Shown piece by piece: positions 44,614 to 53,701 of a stretch of DNA of 64,000 nucleotides (its first letter is position 1; every line of letters starts with the position of its first letter). Position numbers and translations under genes: made by a program. Below the pieces are notes generated by a model. It did no database searches. It was not told the DNA's origin and worked only from the letters and a program-made list of their open reading frames with translations. Source of the stretch: Dryocola boscaweniae (GTDB taxonomy: Bacteria > Pseudomonadota > Gammaproteobacteria > Enterobacterales > Enterobacteriaceae); contig NZ_JALHAP010000066.1 in NCBI RefSeq assembly GCF_025215095.1, positions 1 to 64,000 on the forward strand, in the 5' to 3' direction.

Positions 44614-45177
44614 TTACCAGCGAATGTTGCGAAATCTTTCCGGATTGCTAGCGGTATAACGAACGGTATGGCTAATATTACGGTGCCCCAGATAATCCTG
44701 AATGAGACGTGTATCCATCCCCTTGTTTGCTAATTCATAACCACAGGCATGGCGCAGCATATGCGGATGGACATTAATATCCAGATTTGCCATCTGACCG
44801 AAGCGTTGGATCATTAAGTAGATGGTCTGCCGACTTAACATTATTCCACGAATGGAAGGGAACAGATAGATGGACGTCCTGAACCTGGCTTGCTTTTCCC
44901 TGACGGTTAACCAAGTTTGCAGTGCCCTGAACACTCTCGGACAAAGAGGATGTGATGACGATAATCCATTTTTCAGTCGGCGCACATAGAGTATCTTCCC
45001 TTTCATATCAAAATCAGACAATTTCATACCTCGTAATTCACTAACACGTAATCCATGAAAATAACAAAGTAGTAACATGCATAAGTTTCGTTCCTGATTT
45101 TGCCCCTTATTTGCCTGAATAACTAACTGTTCTATTTCATGTTGGGTTAGGAATGTTCTGGTGTTTTTCTTTTTCAT
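44614..45177 (-). CDS. FimB/FimE-type tyrosine recombinase
   Basis: The 187-residue site-specific recombinase is of the small FimB/FimE class. Active-site Arg is in FHGLRVSELRG, HMLRHACG provides His-x-x-Arg, LGHRNISHTVRYT provides the second His and the Tyr nucleophile. It is convergent with pilT. These enzymes usually invert a short promoter segment to switch surface structures on and off. I could not identify its inverted repeats. The downstream LuxR gene on the same strand (45200) may be in the same unit. Confidence 0.9.
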   Translation of the reverse strand: MKKKNTRTFLTQHEIEQLVIQANKGQNQERNLCMLLLCYFHGLRVSELRGMKLSDFDMKGKILYVRRLKNGLSSSHPLCPRVFRALQTWLTVREKQARFRTSIYLFPSIRGIMLSRQTIYLMIQRFGQMANLDINVHPHMLRHACGYELANKGMDTRLIQDYLGHRNISHTVRYTASNPERFRNIRW

Positions 45178-45199
45178 AAATTATCCCTTCAGTATGTTA

Positions 45200-45757
45200 T
45201 TATCGGATTGTATCGACAGGCAAGATATCCATTATCTTGAAAAGTAAAGGTTTAGAAATTTTGCACTTATTTAAAACGGTGTTTTTATAACGATATATTG
45301 CTTTTATACTTTTATTCATTTCACTGGCTATTGCCTGTGAGCTATACCCTTTTTTCCATAACTTGAGTGTCTGTAACTCATTTTTAGACAGAACGATATC
45401 GATGCTTTTTAATCTATACGTCTCCGGTAAAAAAATTATCAAAGCAATATTATGCATTGAGGTTGTTTTACTGATCAGCAGAATGTGTTTGTTAATCCTT
45501 AGTATATCCAATGGGAAAGAAAGATTAGAAAAGCAAATGATTCTATCAACGTTTTGTGGCGTTTCCTTGGCAACCAGGTGTAGTGTTTCAATTTCGCAAA
45601 ATAACGTCTTATTCACATTGCGGTGCCTTGTGCATATGTCAGGGAGATCGCTCCGGCGATAAAGTACTTCATGACGCCACGGTTTTACATCCAGGATATG
45701 TTGTAGTGCAGTAGCAATATACACATCACATTGGTACAAAATGGCTATATTTTTCAT
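45200..45757 (-). CDS. LuxR-type DNA-binding regulator
   Basis: The 185-residue protein has a C-terminal helix-turn-helix (about 120-175) with LSKNELQTLKLWKKGY, SQAIASEMNKSIKAIYRY. The N-terminal half resembles a degenerate receiver but lacks a convincing phospho-acceptor Asp. Similar pseudo-receiver regulators (FimW/EcpR-like) control fimbriae. It lies 22 bp upstream of the recombinase gene on the same strand. Confidence 0.75.
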   Translation of the reverse strand: MKNIAILYQCDVYIATALQHILDVKPWRHEVLYRRSDLPDICTRHRNVNKTLFCEIETLHLVAKETPQNVDRIICFSNLSFPLDILRINKHILLISKTTSMHNIALIIFLPETYRLKSIDIVLSKNELQTLKLWKKGYSSQAIASEMNKSIKAIYRYKNTVLNKCKISKPLLFKIMDILPVDTIR

Positions 45758-45981
45758 GGCTTGATTTAAGGCTATTGGTTTTCTTAAAATTATATGTGTC
45801 GTCAGCTTGGGGGTGTCAATTCTTCTTAGGAGGTGCTAAAGCTCTGATGGCCCATTACATCCCTTGAATCGAAGTTTCTTCTTCCATCTGGAGCTGAATA
45901 AGCATAGCAATCTTCGATTGACGACGTTACGCTATAGCATGTTTTTCTAAACGTGTATATTTTTGTTAGAGCAGAGCGAGT
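45758..45981. other. gene-free region upstream of LuxR gene
   Basis: An AT-rich stretch with no credible gene. It contains an AGGAGG at 45829-45834 that leads to no sizeable frame. It should hold the promoter of the leftward LuxR gene and is one place to look for an invertible switch. Confidence 0.3.
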
Positions 45982-46134
45982 ATGAAATCTTATTTATTTT
46001 TAGCGTTGATATTAATGCTTCTCTGCTGTGATATTTCATATTTTAAACTGAATACTCATAATCAAAGACAACAGGCAAGATTCAACTACCACCAGACATA
46101 CCACCACTATACAGAACGAGAATATCGGACTTGA
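45982..46134 (+). CDS. small hydrophobic peptide
   Basis: A 50-residue frame, MKSYLFLALILMLLCCDISYF and a polar His/Tyr/Gln-rich tail, looks like a single-pass membrane or lipoprotein-like peptide. Purine-rich gcagagcgag precedes the ATG. No family recognised. Confidence 0.3.
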   Translation: MKSYLFLALILMLLCCDISYFKLNTHNQRQQARFNYHQTYHHYTEREYRT

Positions 46135-46174
46135 GTACAAAAGTAAAAATAGCTTTGGTGATATTCTGTGAGAG

Positions 46175-46330
46175 ATGAAGGATAAAAATGTGGTGACAGG
46201 ATGTTATGTTGATACAGTTTCTGTTTTCAGCCATGGAAACTCAATGATGATTTTAGCCTCTGATTTTGGAGGTGTGAAGGCTCTTCTGCTTCCAGAGCAG
46301 CAGCGCTATGTAAACCAACTGAAAAAATGA
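46175..46330 (+). CDS. small hypothetical protein
   Basis: A 51-residue frame begins MKDKNVVTGCYVDTVSVF and ends QQRYVNQLKK. The composition is protein-like, but there is no strong ribosome site and no family match. It could be the remnant of a larger gene. Confidence 0.25.
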   Translation: MKDKNVVTGCYVDTVSVFSHGNSMMILASDFGGVKALLLPEQQRYVNQLKK

Positions 46331-46591
46331 CCGGACCAATTTGGTGTGTTTTGAAATGAAGTTTGTGAATTATATGCTAACAGGTAGCAACTGTATTATT
46401 CACAACCCTTACGAACATTAGCACTTATAAAGATGATAAAACGGATTTTTCCTTATAATATATCTTCTCTATTTTATTATCGCTCAGCGGGGAAATTTTC
46501 GCACCTCCCTTTCAGGTGTTTTTCTGCAAAGCCCTAAAAGCCATTATTTCATTGTTGTTAATGGTTGTTAGTCCAGCAAAAGGTGCTTATG

Positions 46592-47554
46592 TCATGGGGG
46601 GGGGTAGCCTAAATTTTGTCGATGACAAAAAGCATTCCTTACCAGTACGATGCATATACCGCTCATAACGCCCAAAAGAGAACCCAGAATCATTGTCAAT
46701 ATCAAATTCTGATTCGTGCGACGTGGTAGACTGGCATGCTGAATATAGCGATACGCAGTGAATCTATCTCGGTCATTTAAGTAAATGTTTTCTAGCTGCA
46801 AGAGTTCTTCCCGGATTTTAAAATAGCTATCGTCGTAGGGAACAGGCCAGCTACTGGCATTATTAATCATTGCCTGTAGTACGGCTGTACCCAGCAGGAA
46901 AAGCGTTTCATTATACTTTGTTGAGCGTACTGGCATAGTCTTATGTAGGTTTGCTGCTGTAGCAACTATTAATGCATAACGTAAATTTTTTATGTAGTCA
47001 CTTCTCTCTTCCTGAAGGCTCAATACTTTAATCTCCAGCTTTTTTTGCAGTGCAATAGTTGTGGTATGCAGACTATTGCGTGCAGCAATAAAAGAGTTTG
47101 CTTTGATATTCTGATTTACCTCAGCAAGGAGTTTATCGAGTTTACCTTGGGCATCCTGCGCGTTTTGGGCAGTATACTCTACAATAAATGCATCGTTAGC
47201 TGGCTTGGTTAGAGGCTTAACGGTAAGAGCGCCCTTGCTATAGATTGTCCGGTTTTTAATATTTTCAATCGCATCTGTAAACAGGCTGTTTAATATATTT
47301 TGCCGTTCGAGGTCAGACCATATTTCGCCTTGACTGGTTTTAACAGCTTCAAGGTATGTGGACACATCACTCGGTTCAGGGCGGGTGATTATCACGCTGG
47401 ATATCCATCTTGCTGGAGTGGCCACAAAACAGGCGCCAGCCAGTACCATAGATAATCCCATGGCAGTAATAATGATATAGCGCCCCCACCATAGCTGTTG
47501 TAGCAAGCCAATAAGATTCACTTCATTATGGAATTCGTGTGAGAGCGCATTCAT
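46592..47554 (-). CDS. Wzz-type polysaccharide chain-length determinant
   Basis: The 320-residue protein has an N-terminal hydrophilic stretch, a membrane helix (about 28-50), a long periplasmic helical domain and a second membrane helix near 285-308 (LILTMILGSLLGVMSGICIVLV in parts). This is the Wzz/FepE co-polymerase layout, which sets O-antigen or capsule chain length. A G run (ggggggggg) near its 3' end, 46598-46606, codes the final Pro residues and could slip. Confidence 0.8.
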   Translation of the reverse strand: MNALSHEFHNEVNLIGLLQQLWWGRYIIITAMGLSMVLAGACFVATPARWISSVIITRPEPSDVSTYLEAVKTSQGEIWSDLERQNILNSLFTDAIENIKNRTIYSKGALTVKPLTKPANDAFIVEYTAQNAQDAQGKLDKLLAEVNQNIKANSFIAARNSLHTTTIALQKKLEIKVLSLQEERSDYIKNLRYALIVATAANLHKTMPVRSTKYNETLFLLGTAVLQAMINNASSWPVPYDDSYFKIREELLQLENIYLNDRDRFTAYRYIQHASLPRRTNQNLILTMILGSLLGVMSGICIVLVRNAFCHRQNLGYPPP

Positions 47555-48197
47555 TTGATATCCCCTGCAAAATAAAATCTGTGATAGGCAAACAACGAGA
47601 TACAGCTCACCTGGTTATAATGAAATGTGTTTTGTTGCGTTCGATGTGGGTATTTATGCTGTCGTCAGGTGCGAAAAGTAAAATAAATAGAGCCAGAGGC
47701 ACTTCCTTTTAAAGCCATTTTAAAATTTAGTGAACTGATTGAATGCCTACAAGTAGAGGTCTTATTTGAAGTGCCTTAACTAGTGAGTTGAATAAAGATG
47801 GGTTTTCAGTCTTACAGATTCGATCTGTTGTAGAATCTGTATATTAAACGTATTCTTGCAGATAACTATCTTATTAAGCAATAATCCATCTTCTGGCTCT
47901 CATCTTTAAATGAGTTACTCTTACTCTATACATATTTAGCGCGAAATTAAGCCTGTTTGGATACAATCTATACACCAGAAGCAAATGTAAACTAAAAAGC
48001 ATCAATTGTTTTAGTTGTTAAATGTTAAGCAGGTTAAATATTCTAACTTCGATACGTGTAAGGATAACTGTTGTAATTGTCATACAATTTTTGTTAGTAT
48101 TTGTACATGACATGCTATAAAGGACTTTAGTTATCTTGTGATATTTGTTGACTTTTCATTAACGATGAAGAGCTTAGCGTTAAAGAGGTTTTGGAAA
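47555..48197. other. intergenic region between wzz-like and second GrlA-like genes
   Basis: Over 600 bp of AT-rich DNA with no convincing gene. As the two flanking genes diverge, it should contain both promoters. Strong AT content is typical of H-NS-bound xenogeneic DNA. Confidence 0.4.
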
Positions 48198-48626
48198 ATG
48201 AATACACCCATTATTATTAAACCATCTCAGGCAAATCATTTTGCTTATCTTTTACCTGAGGAAATAAAATTCTCATCTGTAAAATGGCTTTACTATAACG
48301 TCGCGCTCTGGGGTTTGACCCGCAAGAAACCCATTTGTTGTCGTTGTGTGTCACATCATTTTGGGATAAGTATTCGCCAGGCAACTAATGTTATATCGAT
48401 GATACATAGACGCTATAACGATATCATTCAGTGCCAGGTTAAACTCATCAAAAAAGATGGTGTTATCCTTACTCATCTGACTATTACGAGCATCTCTTCT
48501 CGCAATATTCGACGTTGTCGTTCTGTATCTGATGTTTCGAATATAGCAACCGGTAGGTCAGAACTGCAGCTATGGAAACAGCGTTTTTTACATGGGGCTG
48601 GGTGGTCAGCTGGAGAGCGGTTGTAG
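48198..48626 (+). CDS. second GrlA/CaiF-family transcriptional regulator
   Basis: The 142-residue protein is clearly related to the one at 35923: SQANHFAYLLPEEIKF parallels QSNHCSYILPREL, and FGISIRQATNVISMIHRRY is nearly identical in both. ATG 48198 is preceded by AAAGAGG. The C-terminus is different and basic. It is not beside any operon on its strand. Two such regulators in one island suggest cross-regulation or control of different targets. Confidence 0.8.
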   Translation: MNTPIIIKPSQANHFAYLLPEEIKFSSVKWLYYNVALWGLTRKKPICCRCVSHHFGISIRQATNVISMIHRRYNDIIQCQVKLIKKDGVILTHLTITSISSRNIRRCRSVSDVSNIATGRSELQLWKQRFLHGAGWSAGERL

Positions 48627-49175
48627 GATATGATGGCTAACTATTTTTCTGCAGTAAACAAGATCCTCTGATACTTATTTAAGCCTTTAATGTACTGGCT
48701 GTTATTTTTCCATGGGCTTATTTATCTTTATGATTCTAATAAAATATTAATCGGTAGCGAAACGTGAATGTATTTTAATTGTTAATGAGGGCCAGACGCC
48801 TGTAAGGAAAATACAATTGTTCCACTAAAAGATAATTTTAATTTATTTGGAATGGCTTTTTCAGAAAGCTATTCATATAAAATATATTGTGTTGAATTTG
48901 CGAATAAAACACAATGCACTAACTTTTTAGTTAATAAATTAAACGGCTTGATAAAATCTTTACAACTTTTGAGCCATTCTTTCCTGTCGATGGATACTTT
49001 AGTAAATGTTATTTTCTTTCCTTCTCTTTAGCTACATTTAGACGTGCATTTTGTCATAAGTATGATGGTTCAAATTCCATGTAAGCTTCTTGAACCTGGT
49101 AGCGATTATTTTGCATTTTTGACCTGACGACACAACCATGTATCCATATGATTGAGCTAGTGATGGGGCCAGTAG
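48627..49175. other. AT-rich region without a clear gene
   Basis: No RNA gene or repeat recognised. One 59-codon frame (48852-49031) looks weakly protein-like but has no ribosome site. Confidence 0.3.
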
Positions 49176-49304
49176 ATGAATGGATTAAAGAAAACATTAA
49201 AAAACATAACCTTCTCATATGAAGCTGTATTAGCATTGGCAATATGTCTTATATTCCTTGGTTGCGCAATTCTGGGATTGTGTATCTACACTTTTTTTCT
49301 GTGA
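49176..49304 (+). CDS. small membrane protein
   Basis: A 42-residue frame has one convincing transmembrane helix (AVLALAICLIFLGCAILGLC) and a short basic N-terminus, as in many small stress-related membrane proteins. Only a weak ribosome site is present. No family recognised. Confidence 0.3.
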   Translation: MNGLKKTLKNITFSYEAVLALAICLIFLGCAILGLCIYTFFL

Positions 49305-49349
49305 AGTTTTTTGACTTATAATATCAATTCAGAAACTGTGAAGCTGATA

Positions 49350-51490
49350 TTGTAAGCACACCCGTTTTAGTTCCACGCACTTTTTGAGAACTCCGGATTT
49401 TCGGCCATCAGCCTGTATTCTTCAGGCGTCAGGTTATTCAGGGATTCATGAGGCCGCTCGCTGTTATATTCTGCCAGCCAGCGCTCTGTGATTTCCCGTG
49501 CTTCATTCAGTGTTCTGAACAGATAAAAATCCAGGATTTCTGTCCGGTACGTCCGGTTAAAGCGTTCGATAAAGGCATTCTGCGTCGGCTTACCCGGCTT
49601 AATAAAGTCCAGCATCACACCATGCTCTTCGGCCCACTGCGCCAGAGCCAGTGATATCAGTTCGGGTCCGTTATCCATCCGCATCTTCAGTCGTCTAATC
49701 AGTCAATATCAGGATCAGATGGGGTCTTTGTCGTCTTCGTAGTCATCTATTGATGCTACAACATGTTGCAAGACGTCGTCTTCATTCCTATGTGATTCCC
49801 GCAAGGCTTTTACCCTGCAAAGCGTGTCCCGGAATTGAAGTTAAAGACGAGCTCACTCTGATTGATCATGACTTTTCGCTTGTTAATTTACCGCGTTAAG
49901 GCGTTCATTATAAAAAGTTTCTGACTTCCACATACTCAACATCAATGTTGCCAGTTTCCTCGACAATGCAACAATAACCTTCTTATAGCCCATTCTGTGT
50001 CGGAGCTCATTTGCCCATATTGCCAGGCTTGTATCAGTGCCGTAACGGGTTAAAAGGCATGATGCTGCTTCGTAGAGAAGCGTGCGTGTCATTCGGTTTC
50101 CCTGCTTTGAGATCCCCCCATTTCTGTCAACCTCGCCGGATTGGTACTTTTTGGGTGTTAATCCGAGGAAGGCTCCGGCATCGCTTACACGTCTGAAGCG
50201 AAAGGGGTCGTCAATTGACGTTTTAAAACTTAATGCTGTCAGAACACCCACTCCCGGAATAGATTGCAATATTTGGCAAACTGGATCTTTTCGGGCTAGT
50301 TTTTCCAGGATGTAGTTAAACTTTCTTATTTGCCCGGAAAGATGTTCCCAGGTATCAAGTAACATAATAACTGCAGGTTTGACTGTTTCCAGCGAAGGGG
50401 ATGACTCGAGAACGGCACGTTCAAAAACACTATTTTTTCCAGGTGGAAGAACAACCCCGAAGGTTTTCAGAAGTCCGCGGATCTGATTCGTTACGGCAAC
50501 ACGAAGCTGGACCAGTTTTTCCCTGCTGGTAAGAATAAGTCGCTGTTGATGGCATTGAAGACTTTTGACATGTACTGGCTTGTACCATCCTGAAAGAACC
50601 AGTCTTGCTATACCAAAAGCATCATTTTGATCGGTTTTATTTAATTGCATAGATAAAGCAGCATGAACATGCCGGGCGTGGATACAGTCAACGTCCAGGC
50701 CAAAACCTTTAAGCGAATGGTAAAGCCAGACGCAAAGTGGCCCAGTCTCTAGACCTACTTTTGACTTATCAAATCCTTGAGAAAAGAGATAATTAGCTAT
50801 AACACCGGGATGCGTATCGACGTTAACCATCCGAATTTTATTACCGTTTTGGTCTATAACGCAGATGCTTGTTTTCTTCTGAGAAACATCAAGTCCAACA
50901 AAGGTTTTCATGGCAGCCACCTCAGATATCACAGACTGGGATCGTATTAAGATTACAGCATGTGATTCCAGGCGTGCCCCTGCCTGCGCATAACCTGAAA
51001 CAGCTTCTTAAAACCGTATCGTGGGTAGCGTTCCGCCAGCTCAGTCAGTATCTGGATAACCGGTTCATCACGGCGGGTATCGGGCGGGTAAAAATAGACC
51101 GTCCTGCTCAGCGATAACGTCCTGCATGCCTGGCGGATGCTCATGGCAAATTGTGCGGTCAGATAGCCAACAAGCTCACGCTTTATCGCTGTTTTTAAAG
51201 CTTTTTTTCGATGACATCTTTCAGAGCCCGGCATTCAAGACTGAGATCGGTAAACATTTGTTTGAGACGGCGGTTTTCGTCCTCAAGGTCTTTCATCTTT
51301 TTGATATCAGAGGCTTCCATCCCGCCATACTTTGCTTTCCAGTTGTAGTACGACGCCTCCGATATTCCGGCTTCGCGGCAGACATCCTTGACCGTACGTC
51401 CGGCTTCAACAGACTTCAGAACGGCGATGATCTGGTGCTCAGTGAATCGGGCTTTACGCATGGCGATCTCCTCAGGGGGACATAATCAGT
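49350..51490 (-). mobile_element. IS3-family element (IS407/ISxac-like) with internal deletion and IS110 insertion
   Basis: OrfA is intact at 51195-51461 (88 residues, starts MRKARFTEHQIIAVLK, helix-turn-helix plus leucine-zipper-like C-terminus). The N-terminal part of OrfB lies at 50953-51234, and its C-terminal part (integrase core, MDNGPELISLALAQW, ERFNRTYRTEILD, SERPHESL) at 49367-49684. Between them about 80 residues of OrfB are missing and an IS110-type element has inserted. The catalytic core is thus disrupted, and the IS3 element is inactive. Ends are approximate, as I could not identify terminal repeats with certainty. The right end abuts an hcp remnant. Confidence 0.8.
49883..50911 (-). 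CDS. IS110-family transposase
   Basis: The 342-residue DEDD-type recombinase has an N-terminal RuvC-like domain (FVGLDVSQKKTSICVID, TDQNDAFGIARL), a coiled middle and a C-terminal transposase_20 domain (LQSIPGVGVLTA, SKQGNRMTRTLLYEAA). ATG 50911 is chosen (MKTFVGLDVSQKK). It looks full length and may be active. The element interrupts the IS3 OrfB. The bridge RNA and exact ends were not identified but should lie in 49690-49880 or 50912-50950. Confidence 0.9.
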   Translation of the reverse strand: MKTFVGLDVSQKKTSICVIDQNGNKIRMVNVDTHPGVIANYLFSQGFDKSKVGLETGPLCVWLYHSLKGFGLDVDCIHARHVHAALSMQLNKTDQNDAFGIARLVLSGWYKPVHVKSLQCHQQRLILTSREKLVQLRVAVTNQIRGLLKTFGVVLPPGKNSVFERAVLESSPSLETVKPAVIMLLDTWEHLSGQIRKFNYILEKLARKDPVCQILQSIPGVGVLTALSFKTSIDDPFRFRRVSDAGAFLGLTPKKYQSGEVDRNGGISKQGNRMTRTLLYEAASCLLTRYGTDTSLAIWANELRHRMGYKKVIVALSRKLATLMLSMWKSETFYNERLNAVN

Positions 51491-51511
51491 ATGTCGGAAG
51501 ATCTCTAAAAG

Positions 51512-51863
51512 TGGATGGTTCGTTTTACCGGGATACTTACAAGATCACTGGTAAGCGTTCCCATTCTCCGATGATGATTGAAAAAGAGTTTGATAGTTCC
51601 AGCCCCTATCTTATCTTTACAAGGCTGTCGCTACTGGTCAGACGCTGAAAAGTGCGGAGATTCGCTGGTATCGCATCAATCATGCTGGGCAAGAGGAATG
51701 CTACTTTATCATGACCATTGAGGGTGTTAAAGTCACAGGCATTAACCTTGGAATACCAAACGCTAAAATGTCAGGCAACTCGCAGATCAATCACATGGAG
51801 TCAGTTTCCTTGATGTACGATAAAATCACTTGGCGTTATGTCGATGGCAACGTGGGAGCGTAA
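51512..51863 (+). pseudogene. hcp (type VI secretion tube protein) remnant
   Basis: VDGSFYRDTYKITGKRSHSPM and IEKEFDSSSPYL lie in one frame. After a frameshift near 51620 the match continues with TGQTLKSAEIRWYRINHAGQ, GVKVTGIN and SVSLMYDKITWRYVDGN. This is the Hcp1-family pattern. The N-terminal part is cut off where the IS3 element ends. No other T6SS gene is in the window. Confidence 0.8.
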
Positions 51864-51895
51864 CCAATAGAAAAGGGAATACACTCATGTGGGTA

Positions 51896-51920
51896 AAGAA
51901 GGGCTTAAGGCCCTTCTTTT
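51896..51920. terminator. bidirectional terminator between hcp remnant and SMC gene
   Basis: AAGAAGGGC, five loop bases, GCCCTTCTT then TT: a 9-bp stem with A/T flanks on both sides, between convergent transcripts. Confidence 0.75.
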
Positions 51921-51943
51921 GGTTTATAATATTTGAGGCTTTA

Positions 51944-53701
51944 TTATATTGTTTCCAACAAGGAGAATGCATCATCTAGTAAAAACTGCTCGTTAATGTT
52001 TAATTCTTGTTTTCGTAAAAACGATCTTATAGATTGTGCCTCCCCAATGCAAATTTGTTTAGCATTTCCAGAGAAGTATTTGTTGTTGATTTCATTAATG
52101 TCGAAAAGTGGATCTCCATTTAGTTGGTTTTTGTCTTTTTTATATTCAGCCACAGTGAATAATATCTGTTTGTTATTCCTTGCTTCGTTTCCTAGAAAAC
52201 CGAAAATAAGTTCTCTATTCCCAGTGTCAATATCTTCTTTAAATACAGCATCTAATAAAAAAGGGAATTTATGTATTGTAGATCTTTTGTCAATTAATTG
52301 ATGAAATGAAAAATGGTAAGCCATAATTATTTTATGTAGTTCGACACCTTGGTAAGGAAAAGATGTAATGGAATAAAGATTCTTATACCTTGAGCTATCT
52401 GGGATTTTTACTTCCAAATACGCAGCCTTCTCTTGAAATATTTTAAAGAATTCTTTCTCTATTCCATAACGTAGTTTATCAATTTCTGTATCGTTCGCTA
52501 AGTTATCTATATCTATTTGCAGGTCTGATATTTTTTTATCGTAAATACTTTCTTTGCTTTTAATTTCATTTAACATGTTAATGTTTGAATGATGATTAAG
52601 CCAGTTATCAAATCCTATATTTTCAATTCTTGATTCTGTTAATACCTTATATTCACTGTTAATTAGCTCGCTACTGTTTTTTATCTTTTTTTCAACGGAA
52701 TTTAATGAGGATGAGACTGCTTTGATTTCATCGGAAACACGATCCTTTTGCTTTAAAGCATCATTAATATCTTGAGTGTATATATATAACTCTCGGATAT
52801 CACCGGGTAAAGTTTGTTCACATACAGGGCATCTGTCTACTCGCGGTTTTTGTAGCTTTAAATTTCGTATTGTTTGCAAAAGTACTTTTTGTCGTCCCCG
52901 AAGCATACTTAGCTTGTTACATAATTTTTCATAATTAGCTTCTTCTGAAAGTAATGTCGTTGCTAACGAATCATAAGTCTCCAAATAATCAAGAGCCTTT
53001 CCTTTGAATCGAGATTCTAATATTTCAGATAGTTTTAGGGAGCTATCTTTTGATTTATATTGAATTAATTGATTTCGCTCATATTCAAGTTGTTGTTTTT
53101 CTTTTTGCAACGTATATTTTTGTAATCTGTCGGTGCGATTTTTTAGCCCTGTGTAATAATCAAGGTAGTCAAATTTAAAATCTTTGTAAAATCGATAATC
53201 ACCAATCGATTCTCTTAGGTAAACCCATCCAACTGACTGTGATATGTAGAATGGTAAAAATGCTGCCTCAATTGGCGCATTGGTAAAATCAGTTTGTTTT
53301 TGTAATGTTAGTTTAAAGTCAAATAGCTGATTAAATAACTCTTTATATCTTCCGTATTCAAACGAGCTATTCCCATTGATACCATCAAACCTTATGGGTG
53401 GTTTATCAGCAATTCGAATGACAAGGGTGTCGTCTAATCGAACAAAAACAACTTTTTCAAATGTATTTTTTTTCTGTATTTCACACTCAAGTCGAAAAAT
53501 CACATTCTCATTGATTATGTCAATTAGATTCTCCTTTGAGTCATTAACCCCCATAGAGTAAAGAATTGATTGCATTAATGTACTTTTACCAGATGTGTTT
53601 CTACCATGAATAATATTAACTAGATCTCCAAACTCAGTGCTAAAAAAACCTTTACTATTTATAGAATACGCTAGTATATTTTTCAGAATTAACTTAGCCA
53701 T
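51944..53701 (-). CDS. SMC/Rad50-like ATPase, Lamassu LmuB-like
   Basis: The 585-residue protein has Walker A HGRNTSGKST (about 32-41), long coiled coils (190-280 and 305-420) separated by a zinc hook CPVC at 291-294, and a C-terminal Walker B-like FPFLLDAVF region. This is a compact Rad50/SMC ATPase. Paired with a Cap4-type nuclease it resembles the LmuA-LmuB pair of Lamassu and other ABC-3C phage-defence systems. In these, the SMC protein senses foreign or damaged DNA ends and releases the nuclease. It overlaps the nuclease gene by 8 bp, and the two are surely cotranscribed. Confidence 0.75.
   Translation of the reverse strand: MAKLILKNILAYSINSKGFFSTEFGDLVNIIHGRNTSGKSTLMQSILYSMGVNDSKENLIDIINENVIFRLECEIQKKNTFEKVVFVRLDDTLVIRIADKPPIRFDGINGNSSFEYGRYKELFNQLFDFKLTLQKQTDFTNAPIEAAFLPFYISQSVGWVYLRESIGDYRFYKDFKFDYLDYYTGLKNRTDRLQKYTLQKEKQQLEYERNQLIQYKSKDSSLKLSEILESRFKGKALDYLETYDSLATTLLSEEANYEKLCNKLSMLRGRQKVLLQTIRNLKLQKPRVDRCPVCEQTLPGDIRELYIYTQDINDALKQKDRVSDEIKAVSSSLNSVEKKIKNSSELINSEYKVLTESRIENIGFDNWLNHHSNINMLNEIKSKESIYDKKISDLQIDIDNLANDTEIDKLRYGIEKEFFKIFQEKAAYLEVKIPDSSRYKNLYSITSFPYQGVELHKIIMAYHFSFHQLIDKRSTIHKFPFLLDAVFKEDIDTGNRELIFGFLGNEARNNKQILFTVAEYKKDKNQLNGDPLFDINEINNKYFSGNAKQICIGEAQSIRSFLRKQELNINEQFLLDDAFSLLETI

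Noticed and set aside
45865..45920. AATCGAAG / CTTCGATT inverted repeat as a fim-like switch
   Set aside because: Only 8 bp with 37 bp between; too short a segment to carry a promoter and likely chance.
48852..49031. 59-codon frame starting MAFSESYSYK in the AT-rich gap
   Set aside because: No ribosome site and no recognised family; the composition could arise by chance in AT-rich DNA.
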